DNA of 64,000 nt from Panacagrimonas perspica (GCF_004364935.1 NZ_SOBT01000008.1:1367534-1431533); one strand, 5' to 3'; counted from the stretch's first letter, positions 47,901 to 57,498 are shown. The notes: a model not told the origin generated them from the sequence alone. Translations and numbers: made by a program.

Positions 47901-49127
47901 ATGACCTCACGGCCGGACTGGAAGCAAGGGCTGGGACCGATCGACAAGGACCGTCCCTCGCCCGCCTGGATCGCGGCATTGCGTGCCCGCTTCACGACCG
48001 AGCGCACGATCGATCGCGTGCTGACGCGCAAGCTCGAACAGCGCGCCGACCGGCCCTACCGTCAGACGACACTCGAGCAGCTCGGCGCCGGCGTCGAGTC
48101 GCTGCTACGTGCGAACATCGGCGCCGACTTCGCCATCCGCGAGACGCGCTGGCTGTCGGGCGGCGCGTCCAAGCTGCAGATGGCGTTCACGCTCGACTGG
48201 ACACGGCCCGGCGCCGGTCGCGAGCAGACGCCGCTGGTGCTGCGCATGGAGCCTGCCGAGTCCATCGTCGAGACCAGCCGCCTGCGCGAGTTCCAGCTCA
48301 TCAAGGCCATGGAAGGCGTGGTGCCGGTTCCGCCCGTCTTCTGGTGCGACGAGAACGGTGACCACCTGCCGTATCCCGCGCTGATCTACGGCTTCGCGCG
48401 CGGTGTCGCCAAGCCGAGCGCGAGCAGCAGCGGACCATCGGGTGTCGGCACCACGCTGCCGCCGGCGTTGCGGGAACGGATCGCGCCGCAGTTCGTCGAG
48501 TGCCTTGCGCGCATCCACGCCTTCGATTTTTCGAAGGCGGACCTGAGCGCGTTCGACAATCCCGGCACCGGCACGCAGTGCGCGGCCTGGGGCCTGGACT
48601 GGTGGCAACGCGTCTGGGAAGAAGACAGCGGCGAAGACGTGCCGCTGATGCGGCTGGCCGTCGTCTGGCTGCGGAAGAACCTGCCGGTGCTGGATCGCCC
48701 GGTGATCGTCCACGCCGACTACCGCCTCGGCAACTTCCTGTTCACCGAGGACGATGCCCGCATCAGCGCGTGGCTCGACTGGGAGCTCGGCCGCATCGGC
48801 GACCGCCACCAGGATCTCGCGTGGACGACCAACCACGCCTTCTCGTCGATGGACGCCGACGGCAAGACGCCGCTGGTCTGCGGGCTGCTGCCGGAGTCCG
48901 CGTTCTTCGAGGCCTACGAACGGGTGTCCGGCTTCCACATCGATGCGAAGACGCTGCACTGGTACAAGGTCTACAACGCCTACAGCCTCGCGGTCATCGC
49001 ACTGGCCACCGGCTACCGCATCTCGCGCAACGCCAAGACGCACCAGGACGTGCTCGTCGCGTGGCTGATCGGCATCGGATCCTCGGTGCTCGAAGAACTG
49101 CGCCAACACCTCGAGGCAGGAGCCTGA
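47901..49127 (+). CDS. kinase-fold phosphotransferase (APH family)
   Basis: A 408-aa member of the aminoglycoside-phosphotransferase-like fold. The catalytic loop is IVHADYRLGNFLF (His271-x-Asp273), followed by metal-binding DWELGRIGDRHQDLAW. Such proteins in catabolic clusters resemble the N-terminal domain of ACAD10/11, which phosphorylates hydroxyacyl-CoAs, but that is an analogy. It starts at ATG 47901 and is followed after one base by a 177-aa protein. Probable resistance function is unlikely given context. Confidence 0.8.
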   Translation: MTSRPDWKQGLGPIDKDRPSPAWIAALRARFTTERTIDRVLTRKLEQRADRPYRQTTLEQLGAGVESLLRANIGADFAIRETRWLSGGASKLQMAFTLDWTRPGAGREQTPLVLRMEPAESIVETSRLREFQLIKAMEGVVPVPPVFWCDENGDHLPYPALIYGFARGVAKPSASSSGPSGVGTTLPPALRERIAPQFVECLARIHAFDFSKADLSAFDNPGTGTQCAAWGLDWWQRVWEEDSGEDVPLMRLAVVWLRKNLPVLDRPVIVHADYRLGNFLFTEDDARISAWLDWELGRIGDRHQDLAWTTNHAFSSMDADGKTPLVCGLLPESAFFEAYERVSGFHIDAKTLHWYKVYNAYSLAVIALATGYRISRNAKTHQDVLVAWLIGIGSSVLEELRQHLEAGA

Positions 49128-49128
49128 C

Positions 49129-49662
49129 ATGCAGATGCGCAGCGACATCCAGCTCACCGCGCTGATCCGCGCGATGAAGGACGTGGTGATCCCCGCGATC
49201 GATCCGGCGAACCGCCTCGCGATCGAGCAGAGCCAGCTGGTGCTGGGCATGCTCGCGCTGATGCAGAAGCAGTTGCCGATGCAGTTCCGCTTCGATCGCG
49301 ACGAGCTGTCGCGCCTGCTGCGCACGGCGGACCGCCTCGCCGAAGCCTGCGCGGCCGAACCGGGCTTGAGCGAAACGATCCGTGCGCTGGCCGATGTGCA
49401 GCAGCCCGCGCGACAGCGGTTCGCGGCGGCCACCGTGGATCCGTCCGAACTCTACGGCGACGTGGTCGGACTGCGCGAAGCGATCGGTGCGCTGGTGACG
49501 CGCGCAGGCGACGCCGCCTCGCCGGCACTGATGTCGCAGATCGAGCGGCATGTGCTCGACCTGTCGCGCGAGCAACTGCTGCGCGACCGCGCACTGATGG
49601 CACCGCAGGGCTGGGAGCCGGGCTTGCCGGCAGTCGAGACGCTGCTGGAGGCCGTGCGCTAG
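49129..49662 (+). CDS. uncharacterised protein partnered with APH-like kinase
   Basis: A 177-aa, mainly helical, soluble protein; no signal peptide or membrane segment. Regions such as MKDVVIPAIDPANRLAIEQSQLVLGMLALMQKQ and RTADRLAEACAAEPGL suggest a helical bundle. It starts one base after the kinase stop, so the two are surely coupled and may form a complex. I do not recognise the family. Confidence 0.75.
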   Translation: MQMRSDIQLTALIRAMKDVVIPAIDPANRLAIEQSQLVLGMLALMQKQLPMQFRFDRDELSRLLRTADRLAEACAAEPGLSETIRALADVQQPARQRFAAATVDPSELYGDVVGLREAIGALVTRAGDAASPALMSQIERHVLDLSREQLLRDRALMAPQGWEPGLPAVETLLEAVR

Positions 49663-49698
49663 CCGCGAGCCCAGCGAGCAGGCGGATCGAGCGGCCGA

Positions 49699-50904
49699 TC
49701 AGGCCGCGGCAGGATGCCCGAACACCTGCCCCAGGTAGCGCACGAACGTCTCGTCGTCGCACAGCGTCTTGCCCGGCGTATCCGACAGCTTCGCCACCGG
49801 TGAGCCGTTGCAGCGCACGAGCTTCATGACGATGTTCAGCGGCTTCGGGCCCAGATCGTTCATCAGGTGCGTGCCGATGCCGAAGCCCGTCATCATGCGA
49901 TCGGCGAAGTGCCGCCACAGCGAGATCGCGGTATCGAAGTCCAGGCCATCGGAGAACACCAGGCGCTTGGCGCTCGAGTCGATGCGCAGCGTGCGGTAGT
50001 GGCGGATGACCTTCTCGCCCCACTCCACCGGATCGCCGGAGTCGTGGCGCAGGCCGTCGAACAGCAGCGCGAAGTAGCGATCGAAGTCGCGCAGGAACGC
50101 ATCGATGCCGACGACGTCCGTCAGCGCCGTTCCCAGGTCGCCGCGATATTCCTGGACCCAGGTTTCCAGCGCCTGCTTCTGGAATTTCGACAGGCGCACG
50201 CCGGTGGCCTGGTGCATCTGCAGGAACTCGTGCGCCATCGTGCCGATCGCCGTGATGCCCAGGTCCATCGCGATCTTCACGTTGCTGGTGCCCTTGAAAT
50301 ACTCCGGCACCTCGGCCAGCAGGCGCGCCGCCACCTGCTGCTGCCACGCGCCGCTGTAGCGGCGACGCAGCCCGAAATCGAAGAACTCGAACGGATTGCG
50401 CCGCGCAGGACCGTCCTTCAGCGCCTTGAGCTTCGCGATCTTCGCCGTGAGCCTGCGCTCGCCTTCGATGGTGGGATCCCCGCCGCTGCGCTGCCGCAGC
50501 TCGCGGAAATACAGCTCGTTGACCATCGACAGCACCGGGATCTCGAAGCCGGTGGTGTGGATGATCGGACCATTGGCGACGATGCTCAGGGCGCCCTGCT
50601 CGTTCTGCGCGGTGATGAAGCGCCGCTGGAACCGGAACAGGTGCAGCCAGTCGACGAAATCGGGCTTCATGAATCGCAGGCCCGAGACGTAGTCCAGTTC
50701 CGCTTGCGTGAACTTCAGCTCGCACAGTGCGTCGAGCTCGCGATTCACGGCATCCGCGAGGTCGCCGAGCGGAAATTCCGTTGCGTTGCGGCAGACGAAG
50801 CGGTACTCGGCCTGCGTCGCCGGGTTCTGATGCAGCATCGGCTGCCACATCGTCAGCTTGTAGAGGTCGGTCTCCAGCAGGCTGGTGATGATCGGGTCGT
50901 TCAT
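49699..50904 (-). CDS. pncB: nicotinate phosphoribosyltransferase
   Basis: Converts nicotinate and PRPP to nicotinate mononucleotide for NAD salvage. The 401-aa protein has [13 protein letters not shown] at the N-terminus, [12 protein letters not shown] (phosphorylated-histidine region), [17 protein letters not shown], and [23 protein letters not shown]. Its ATG overlaps the upstream nicotinamidase stop, so the two salvage steps are coupled: nicotinamide to nicotinate to mononucleotide. Confidence 0.95.
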   Translation of the reverse strand: MNDPIITSLLETDLYKLTMWQPMLHQNPATQAEYRFVCRNATEFPLGDLADAVNRELDALCELKFTQAELDYVSGLRFMKPDFVDWLHLFRFQRRFITAQNEQGALSIVANGPIIHTTGFEIPVLSMVNELYFRELRQRSGGDPTIEGERRLTAKIAKLKALKDGPARRNPFEFFDFGLRRRYSGAWQQQVAARLLAEVPEYFKGTSNVKIAMDLGITAIGTMAHEFLQMHQATGVRLSKFQKQALETWVQEYRGDLGTALTDVVGIDAFLRDFDRYFALLFDGLRHDSGDPVEWGEKVIRHYRTLRIDSSAKRLVFSDGLDFDTAISLWRHFADRMMTGFGIGTHLMNDLGPKPLNIVMKLVRCNGSPVAKLSDTPGKTLCDDETFVRYLGQVFGHPAAA

Positions 50905-51704
50905 GCGGCGCGATGCCAGGTGACGGTGGTGGCCAGGCGTACGCCCGCAGCGCTCATGGCGTGGACAAAGGCCTCTGCCTGCGCCTCGAACCCGGGGACC
51001 GCACTCATCGCATCGGTGAGCAGCGACACCTTGCCCGCGTCGCGCGGATCCATCGCGGCGATCACGTCCTCGACGGTCGCCTTGACGCAGTGACTCAGGG
51101 CTTCGCCGGCGACGAGCAGTCGGTCGGCCTTCAACAGCACGTCCAGCAAGGCCTGGTTGGTGTCCGTGTGCGGGTCCTGCGGATCGACGACTTCCGCGCG
51201 CACGGCCGAGTAGTGCTCCGTGAACCGGTTGAGCCCCTTGAGCACCCGCACCACCGGACGACCGGTGCCGGCCTCCCAGGCGTTGCAGGCGTCGAGAATT
51301 TCGGGATGAAGGTTGTGGCCCTGCGTGCCGATCTGGCAGTGCACGGGCCAGATCATGTGCCGGTAGCGGCCCTGCGCTTCGAGCTTCAGAAGATAGGCCA
51401 GCACGCGCGGCAGGTGCGACGGATCGGCAGGCACGAGGCGCCCCGCGGCGACGTCGGCGTGACTCGCCTGCGTGAACGGCGGCGGCGGCGCGCCTTCGGG
51501 CGTACGCCAGAAACCGGGATGGCCGATGTCGAGCAGCTCGTGGCTGTCGAACGTCAGCGTGATGCCGTCGATGGCCCGTCCGTTGACGCGGATGAACGCC
51601 GCGAGGCGGCGCATGTCCGCGTCGGCGCCACGAACCGGCAGCGAGGCGCCCGGCAGATCCATGAAGTCGATCTGCGGGTCGATGATCAGCAGGTGGGTAC
51701 TCAA
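50901..51704 (-). CDS. pncA: nicotinamidase (isochorismatase-fold)
   Basis: Deamidates nicotinamide to nicotinate. About 267 aa, starting at TTG 51704, where homology begins and GGAG lies upstream; ATGs at 51731 and 51743 would extend it. Triad: Asp in [12 protein letters not shown], Lys in [11 protein letters not shown], Cys in [11 protein letters not shown]. Metal ligands are in [15 protein letters not shown]. It is coupled to pncB. Start choice is uncertain; function is well supported by the pairing. Confidence 0.85.
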   Translation of the reverse strand: MSTHLLIIDPQIDFMDLPGASLPVRGADADMRRLAAFIRVNGRAIDGITLTFDSHELLDIGHPGFWRTPEGAPPPPFTQASHADVAAGRLVPADPSHLPRVLAYLLKLEAQGRYRHMIWPVHCQIGTQGHNLHPEILDACNAWEAGTGRPVVRVLKGLNRFTEHYSAVRAEVVDPQDPHTDTNQALLDVLLKADRLLVAGEALSHCVKATVEDVIAAMDPRDAGKVSLLTDAMSAVPGFEAQAEAFVHAMSAAGVRLATTVTWHRAA

Positions 51705-51804
51705 GAGGGCACTCCGGAAGGCACGCCGCATCTTCGCCCACATCGGACGAGGACGACCACGCCGTCCGGAATTCCGGCCGCGACGAGCGCCGTGATCGGC
51801 CGGT

Positions 51805-52416
51805 CTACTTGGCCTGCGGCAGCTTCTTCAGATCCGCGATCCGGGGAATGCCCTTCCAGCCCATCAGCTCGGCTTCCGTCGTGGCGCCGTTGGCCTCGAG
51901 CCACTTGCCGATCGTGGCTCCCACCTCGGGACCGGTGCCGTACACGCGGTGCGAACGCACGACGATGACGCCGACTCCGTCGACGAGCACGAAGCGGGCG
52001 AACGCGGCTTCCCGAACGCCCTCGGCACCGAGCAGCGCGGCGACGAAGTGTTCGGCCTCCTGCTTGTCGGTGCGCGGCTTGGAATTCGTCTGCAGGATCT
52101 TGCCGCTCGCCTGATAGTTGCCGAGGACGGCGTTCGCCAGTTCCGCGAGCTGGTCGCCGGTGGCCACCTTCGGATGCACGTTGATGGTGACCATGTCGGT
52201 CCAGCGCGAAAGATCGGACTGCTCCCTGGGCGTGAATTCGTTCTGATCGTCCTTCGACCATCGATGCAGGTACTCGGTGCCGCCGAAGCTGAGCGCCATT
52301 CCCTTTCCTGCGGCCGCTGCCGCCTTGTCCGCCGCCTGTGCGACGCCCATCGTCATGCCGATCAGGACGCCGAGCGCACCGGCCAGTCGCCAAGCTTGAA
52401 TGGATCCACGTTTCAC
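51805..52416 (-). CDS. exported protein of unknown function
   Basis: A 203-aa product with a Sec signal: RGSIQAWRLAGALGVLIGMTMGVAQAADK, cleaved near residue 29. The mature part has LSFGGTEYLHRWSKDDQNEFTP, VTINVHPKVATGDQLAELANAVLGNYQ and VLVDGVGVIVVRSHRVYGTG. Probably periplasmic. No catalytic motif I can name. It stands alone between the nicotinamidase and the kinase-like gene, all on the minus strand. Confidence 0.7.
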   Translation of the reverse strand: MKRGSIQAWRLAGALGVLIGMTMGVAQAADKAAAAAGKGMALSFGGTEYLHRWSKDDQNEFTPREQSDLSRWTDMVTINVHPKVATGDQLAELANAVLGNYQASGKILQTNSKPRTDKQEAEHFVAALLGAEGVREAAFARFVLVDGVGVIVVRSHRVYGTGPEVGATIGKWLEANGATTEAELMGWKGIPRIADLKKLPQAK

Positions 52417-52542
52417 GAAATCTCTCCCCAGAGTGATCGCCGGATCGAACCCGATGTTGTTTCAGCGGCGATGCGTACGGAGCATGCACCGCAACGGCTC
52501 AGGACGCGACCCAAGCGGCAGCCGCTTGCCCGTTGGCGCCGG

Positions 52543-53619
52543 TCAGGCCGGGAAATCGTCGAGCGCCCGGTTGTCGATGGCCTGCTGCGCCCCACCCGTC
52601 ACCATCTGCATCAGCATGCGATCCCCCCGTTCGGTGCGCTTGACGATCAAGGTCGCGGCGAGCCCCACGGCGATCACCGCGAAACTGTAGTGCGCGTAAT
52701 CCCGCAGCAGGCGATCGAAGCCGTAATCGCGAACGCCGTGCGACATCAGCGCCTCGTGGTATTCCCTGAGCAAGCCCTGTTCGTGCTGGCGCCGCGTCTG
52801 ACGGTCGAAAGCCCCGCCCAGAAAATAGGCGACGTCCATCCCTGCTCCGAGAAAGCTCGCCGTCTGCCAGTCGACGACGGCGACGCGTCCGTCCGCGCCG
52901 CCGAACATCATGTTGTCCTGCCTGAAATCGTTGTGCGAAAAACACTTCGGCCGTTCGCGCGGCCGGTTCCACCAGGCGTGATGACGCACGTAACGATCAC
53001 AGACCTGCTGCACTTCCGCACTCAGCAAGCCGGTGTAGTGCTGTCGCACGTGATGCCAGGACCGCTCGATGAGATCGGTGCTGTAGAAATCCTGCGAACC
53101 CTCCGGCACCCGCACCCAGGCGTTCTTCAGCAGTTCCTGGTCGTCCCAGAACGCGGAGTGAAGCAGCGCGCCCTCGCGAAGAACCTGGCGCGCTTCGTCC
53201 AGGGTGCAACCATGCATCTGGTCGCCCTGCCGGGCGGGTGCAAGATCCTCGAACAGCAGCGCGAAGCGGTCCGCCTCGTCGATCTCGGCCACGTACACCT
53301 TCGGCGTGCGGATCTGCGTGCGCATGGCCAGCTCCCGATAGAACATGACCTCGGTGCGATAGATGCCGAGATCGCGTCCCGTCTGCGCCGATACCGCGTC
53401 GGCGGAGGGGAATTTTCCGACCAGCGACGTCGGGGCATCCGCCGGCGGCGTGCCGGCATACGAGAGCTGGAAGCGGCGCGTCTCTCCGAGTTGCCCGGTT
53501 CCGACGGACTGCATCGTGATGCCCTCGACGCGGGCGTCGAGGCCGTGGCTGGCCAGCGCCTGGGTCATCCACCCCGGCGTGATCATCTCCGGCGTCACCA
53601 CCGGAATCGCTTGCTTCAT
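52543..53619 (-). CDS. kinase-fold phosphotransferase (ecdysteroid-kinase-like), copy A
   Basis: A 358-aa protein with kinase-like catalytic residues His229, Asp231 and Asn236 in FSHNDFRQDNMMF and a metal-binding Asp in VAVVDWQTAS. LFEDLAPARQGDQMHG and KFPSADAVSAQTG are shared with a paralogue at 62326, where His229 has the same number. CCGGAGGAGAC precedes ATG 53619. The enoyl-CoA hydratase gene just upstream is on the same strand. Substrate unknown. Confidence 0.8.
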   Translation of the reverse strand: MKQAIPVVTPEMITPGWMTQALASHGLDARVEGITMQSVGTGQLGETRRFQLSYAGTPPADAPTSLVGKFPSADAVSAQTGRDLGIYRTEVMFYRELAMRTQIRTPKVYVAEIDEADRFALLFEDLAPARQGDQMHGCTLDEARQVLREGALLHSAFWDDQELLKNAWVRVPEGSQDFYSTDLIERSWHHVRQHYTGLLSAEVQQVCDRYVRHHAWWNRPRERPKCFSHNDFRQDNMMFGGADGRVAVVDWQTASFLGAGMDVAYFLGGAFDRQTRRQHEQGLLREYHEALMSHGVRDYGFDRLLRDYAHYSFAVIAVGLAATLIVKRTERGDRMLMQMVTGGAQQAIDNRALDDFPA

Positions 53620-53701
53620 GTCTCCTCCGGAGCCGATCGGTGCCGGCCCATCTTCAGTTTTCGTTGCGTGTCGAGAAGCCTTGCGAGGTTCGCACGCCGC
53701 C

Positions 53702-54511
53702 TCACTGATCCGAGTAGACCGGCGCACGCTTCTCCTTGAACGCGGACACGGCCTCTCGATGATCGGCGGTCTCCAGCAGGATCACCTGCTGGCGATCCTC
53801 GAGCATCAGGCCCGCATCGAGACTGCCGGCGTCGATCGTCGCGTTGAGCGTCTCCTTGGTCAGCCGCAGTCCCATTGGCGAGGCTTTCAGCATGTCCTCG
53901 GCCAGGCTCAGCCCCGTCGATAGCAGCTCTTCGGGTGCGACGATCTCACTGACCAGGCCGATCGCCTGCGCGCGCTGGGCGCCGATGAAGCGACCCGACA
54001 TCAGGAATTCCGACGCGATCGAAAGACCGACCAGACGCGGCAGCAGATAGCCCGCGCCCATGTCGCAACCGCCCAGTCCGACGCGCAGGTAGGCCGCGTT
54101 CATCTTCGCGTCGGGTGTGGCGTATCGCACGTCGGACGCCAGCGCGAGCGAAAACCCCGCCCCGCAGGCCGCGCCCTGGACCAGCGTGATGATCGGCTGG
54201 GGACAAGCGCGCATGTGCCGGATGATTCCCGAGTACAGGCGCTGCGATGCGAGCTGCCGCTGCGGACGTCCGGCGCCGCCCGGTGCGAACGCCAGTGAAT
54301 CCAGATCCGCCCCTGCACAGAACGTCTTGCCTTCCGAACGCAGCACGACGACGCGCACGTCGAGCCGCGATCCGAGCCCGAGGAAATAGTCGTGCAGCGA
54401 TTCGGCCATCGCGATGTCGACCGCGTTCAACCTGGCGGGCCGGTCCAGCGTGACGATCTCGATGGCGCCGCGGCGCTCGATGCGCAGCGAGGAAGACGAT
54501 GGCTTGGACAT
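53702..54511 (-). CDS. crotonase-family protein lacking both hydratase glutamates
   Basis: A 269-aa crotonase fold: FCAGADLDSLA oxyanion region, GAACGAGFSLALASDVR and LRVGLGGCDMGAGYLLPR. The two classical glutamates are replaced (Ser121 and Tyr141); Asp150 in GGCDMG may take over, as in other crotonase subgroups with this motif. It is therefore unlikely to be an ordinary enoyl-CoA hydratase; isomerase, decarboxylase or dehydration chemistry is possible. Upstream of kinase copy A by 82 bases on the same strand. Confidence 0.82.
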   Translation of the reverse strand: MSKPSSSSLRIERRGAIEIVTLDRPARLNAVDIAMAESLHDYFLGLGSRLDVRVVVLRSEGKTFCAGADLDSLAFAPGGAGRPQRQLASQRLYSGIIRHMRACPQPIITLVQGAACGAGFSLALASDVRYATPDAKMNAAYLRVGLGGCDMGAGYLLPRLVGLSIASEFLMSGRFIGAQRAQAIGLVSEIVAPEELLSTGLSLAEDMLKASPMGLRLTKETLNATIDAGSLDAGLMLEDRQQVILLETADHREAVSAFKEKRAPVYSDQ

Positions 54512-54658
54512 GATGGATCTCCGGCGCCTGCAGGAAGGATCGACGCCGGAACGAATAGTGGACCAGTCGGATCGATGACGACATCGCCATCGACGCCACG
54601 CCGATGGCGTGCGCCGTGGCAGCATCGAACCGGCGCCGCGGTTCGACGCTGCCGCGCT

Positions 54659-55651
54659 TCAGGCCCTCAGCCGATCGCTCGCGCCGTAGCTGCGCAGCCG
54701 GAATTCCATCGGCGTCTCGCCGTACTCGGCCTTGAAGCGTCGCGAGAAGTGCGTGGAGCTCAGAAAGCCCGACGACAGCGCGATGTCAGCGACGGTGCGC
54801 CGCGCCATCTGCGGGTTTGCCAGCGCGCGGCGGCTCAGCGCGAGGCGTTCCTGCATCAGGTAGCTCGACACCGTGGCGTCAGTCGGCGCGAACAGCCAGT
54901 GCAGGTAACGCACCGAGATGCGGCAGCCCGCCGCGATCGTCGTCGGACCCAGTTCCGGGTCGTCGAGGTGGCCCTTCACGTACGCCTTCACGCGCTGCAT
55001 CTGCGCGTCGCGCAGCGACTCCGGCGGCAACTGCCGCGCGTCGTCGCCGAGCGCGTTGACGATCAGGCCGATGGTGGCTTCCACCAGCCCATCCGGGTTG
55101 TTCAGGCTGCCGGACAGGAAATCCGGGCGGATCGCGGCGACGTAGTTGGACAGCAGGCGCGCCCCCATCGAACCCGCCTCGATCTTGCCCTCCACCGCGC
55201 GCCAGTTCCCCGGCATCCAGTGCTGAAGGCGGCTCAACGGGATCATCGTCGAGATCTTGTGCAGCGGCTCAATGACCTTGAAGGACATCGGCTTGGTGGT
55301 GTCCCAGATCAGCACGTCGCCACGGCCCAGCATCATGCGGCGATCGTCGATGCAGAACTCCTCGCGCCCTTCGAGCACCCACTGCAGCGCCAGCACCATC
55401 TCGTCCTGGCTCTTCGTCGCATCGCGCGAGTAGCGCACGGCGCCGCAAGGGTCGCAGCGGCAATCCACGATCTGGAAACCGCTGGCCTTGCGATGCTCGA
55501 TCGTGGCGTTGAATGCCGTGCCGGGATCCCGCTGGGAGTGCCAGACCCCGTAGACCTCGTTGAGCTTCTGGTCCCAGGCCTCGTAGCGCTCACGGGGCGC
55601 GTACTGGTCGGTGGTCCAGCTATGGGCATGGCTGTTCATCGCTTCCTCCAT
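54659..55651 (-). CDS. AraC/XylS-family transcriptional regulator
   Basis: A 330-aa activator. The N-terminal ligand domain resembles the AraC-binding-like type (LQWVLEGREEFCIDDRRMMLGRGDVLIWDTTKPM); the C-terminal two-HTH domain spans about 220-325 with GCRISVRYLHWLFA, ALSSGFLSSTHFSRRFKAEYGETPMEFR. A second ATG at residue 5 is possible. Divergent from the SDR at 55953 and upstream of the crotonase; either side could be its target. Confidence 0.88.
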   Translation of the reverse strand: MEEAMNSHAHSWTTDQYAPRERYEAWDQKLNEVYGVWHSQRDPGTAFNATIEHRKASGFQIVDCRCDPCGAVRYSRDATKSQDEMVLALQWVLEGREEFCIDDRRMMLGRGDVLIWDTTKPMSFKVIEPLHKISTMIPLSRLQHWMPGNWRAVEGKIEAGSMGARLLSNYVAAIRPDFLSGSLNNPDGLVEATIGLIVNALGDDARQLPPESLRDAQMQRVKAYVKGHLDDPELGPTTIAAGCRISVRYLHWLFAPTDATVSSYLMQERLALSRRALANPQMARRTVADIALSSGFLSSTHFSRRFKAEYGETPMEFRLRSYGASDRLRA

Positions 55652-55952
55652 CTCACGTGCGCAGTCTCAGCGGATCGACGCCGTCTGTAGTGCAGGGCCA
55701 CGATAGCGGCGCAGGCCGCAAAAAGCAGCAACACCGTAGCCCGGGCGTTGAATTTCGCGAAGCGAAAGAGGCGGGACTCCCTCTCGAGCCAGCAAAAGCC
55801 CCGGGTTTCACCCGGGCTACTCGACCGCAGCCGCCGCAAGCCCGGCCGTTGCGCCGAGAGTTCAACCACCTTGCGCCGCCGGGACAGGGCCGATTAAGGC
55901 CGCGCGTATCCTCGGGTGCCGCCCCGCCCACCCGCGACACCGGAGAATCCCC
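55652..55952. other. 301-base divergent intergenic region
   Basis: Separates the araC and SDR genes. Apart from a long REP-like element (55736-55820) I see no gene or clear promoter. Confidence 0.6.
55736..55820. repeat. REP-like composite palindrome, copy 8
   Basis: One arm is interrupted by TTGAATTTCGCGAAGCGAAA and GAGGCGGGA before the GTAGCCCGG family right arm resumes. Its reverse complement is very similar to the element at 57412. Confidence 0.8.
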
Positions 55953-56747
55953 ATGCGCCTCAAGGACAAAGTAGCCATCATCACCGGTGGCAGTTCCGGC
56001 TTCGGTCGCGCCATCGCGATCGCCTATGCGCGCGAAGGCGCGAAGATCGTCGTCGGCGATCTCCGGGCCGAGCCGCTGTCCGGCGGCTTCGAGGACAGCC
56101 TGACGACGACCACCGTCGACGAGATCGTGCGAGCCGGCGGCGCCGCCACGTTCGTGCGCTGCGACGTGACCAAACGTGACGACGTGCGCGCGCTCGTGCG
56201 GGCGGCGGTCGACACCTACGGCCGTCTCGACATCATGTTCAACAACGCCGGCATCTATCGCGGCGGCAAGCTGTTCCACGAGTTCACCGACGACGAGCTC
56301 GACGCCTGCCTGAACGTCAACGTGAAGGGCACGTGGCTGGGATCGCAGGAGGCCGTCAAGCAGTTCCTGGCGCAGGGCAAGGGCGGCAACATCATCAACC
56401 TGGTGTCCACCGCCGGCCTGCAGGGCCATCCGCGGCAGTCGGTCTACAACATCTCCAAGGGCGCGCAGGCCAACCTGACGCGATGCCTGGCCATCGAGTA
56501 CGGCAAGCAGGGCATCCGCGTGAACGGGATCTGCCCCACGTACGCGAAGACCGCGCTGACGCGCGAGCTGTTCGACAACAAGGATTTCGACAAGTACTTC
56601 ACCGACAGCATCCCGCTGGGACGCTGGGGCGAGGCCAAGGACGTGGCCGACCTCGCGGTGTTCCTGGCGTCGGAAGAATCCAGCTACATCCACGGCGACC
56701 TGATCCGCCTGGACGGCGGCGAGACGCTCTGCCGCTACTCGGTCTGA
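55953..56747 (+). CDS. short-chain dehydrogenase/reductase
   Basis: A 264-aa classical SDR: TGGSSGFGRAI, NNAGIYRGG, catalytic Ser in NLVSTAGLQG, Tyr and Lys in VYNISKGAQ. The insertion AEPLSGGFEDSLTTTT after the dinucleotide-binding strand is longer than usual. C-terminus ends HGDLIRLDGGETLCRYSV. ATG 55953 after GGAGAATCCCC. It is convergent with the cupin gene; a strong hairpin lies between them. Substrate unknown. Confidence 0.88.
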   Translation: MRLKDKVAIITGGSSGFGRAIAIAYAREGAKIVVGDLRAEPLSGGFEDSLTTTTVDEIVRAGGAATFVRCDVTKRDDVRALVRAAVDTYGRLDIMFNNAGIYRGGKLFHEFTDDELDACLNVNVKGTWLGSQEAVKQFLAQGKGGNIINLVSTAGLQGHPRQSVYNISKGAQANLTRCLAIEYGKQGIRVNGICPTYAKTALTRELFDNKDFDKYFTDSIPLGRWGEAKDVADLAVFLASEESSYIHGDLIRLDGGETLCRYSV

Positions 56748-56768
56748 CGTAACAACAAACGTCCGGAA

Positions 56769-56801
56769 GGAACCTGCCTCGCGGATCGCGAGGCAGGTTC
56801 C
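56769..56801. terminator. strong hairpin between convergent genes
   Basis: GGAACCTGCCTCGCG pairs perfectly with CGCGAGGCAGGTTCC around a 3-base loop. Placement between two convergent genes suggests a bidirectional terminator, though T-runs are weak. Confidence 0.7.
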
Positions 56802-56808
56802 GGCGTGA

Positions 56809-57276
56809 TCAGGCGGCCTTCTTCACCGAGGCCTGCGAATCGAGGAACGCCTGCCAGGCGCCCTGCACTTCCTTCCAGCCGATCGCGACGATCGGCGAGC
56901 CGTCTTCATTGATGAAGACCAGCGGCCCGAGGAAGCTCATGTAGAACTCGCTGTCGACCGGGAAGTTGGTGAGGTCATGGCGCGCGCCGGCCGACTCGTA
57001 GCCGTAGCCGGGGGCGACCGCGGTATCACCGCCGTTGTCCCTGCCGCCACGCACGTCCATGCGTCCCTTGGTCAGCACGTACTCGCCGGGGCCCTGGTGG
57101 ACATGGGCATTGAAGGCCGATCCGGCCGGGCAACCGAAGTAGGCGGTCCAGGCGCCCATCTCGGGGCCCACGTGCAGCAGCTTCCAGCGGATACCGCCCT
57201 TCGACAGCGCCTCGGGAAACGGCGCCCAGGGCATCTGGTCGATCTGCTGATATTCCTCGGCAACGGCGGGCTTCAT
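56809..57276 (-). CDS. cupin dioxygenase-like protein
   Basis: A 155-aa cupin with a complete metal site: His58, His60 and Glu65 in FNAHVHQGPGEYVLTKG and His100 in GARHDLTNF. It resembles the ChrR-like/2,4'-dihydroxyacetophenone dioxygenase family (EYQQIDQMPWAPFP, GIRWKLLHVGPEMGAWTAYF). Members cleave C-C bonds next to carbonyls with Fe(II), so an oxygenolytic role is possible. GAGGAGCATC precedes ATG 57276. Confidence 0.78.
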   Translation of the reverse strand: MKPAVAEEYQQIDQMPWAPFPEALSKGGIRWKLLHVGPEMGAWTAYFGCPAGSAFNAHVHQGPGEYVLTKGRMDVRGGRDNGGDTAVAPGYGYESAGARHDLTNFPVDSEFYMSFLGPLVFINEDGSPIVAIGWKEVQGAWQAFLDSQASVKKAA

Positions 57277-57411
57277 ACGATGCTCCTCTGCAATGAAATG
57301 GGGTCGTGCGGCGTCATCAAGGACGCCTGATCCAGCCCTTGCAGCGTATCGCCCGCGAAGGTCCGCGAACGGCCCGACGGTGCCACGTCGATGGCCTCGC
57401 CGTGCAAGACC

Positions 57412-57497
57412 GTAGCCCGGGTGAAACCCGGGGTTACGGTCCGTATGCGAGGGGAATCCCGCCTCTTTCGCTTCGCGAAATTCAACACCCGGGCTAC
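57412..57497. repeat. REP-like composite palindrome, copy 9
   Basis: Left arm GTAGCCCGGGTGAAACCCGG is normal; the right half contains CGCCTCTTTCGCTTCGCGAA then CACCCGGGCTAC. It is the inverted counterpart of copy 8, and the two bracket the SDR-cupin pair. Confidence 0.8.
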
Positions 57498-57498
57498 G

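Noticed and set aside
47901-49127. An aminoglycoside resistance gene.
   Set aside because: Only the general kinase fold is shared; length, motifs and catabolic neighbours point to a metabolic phosphotransferase.
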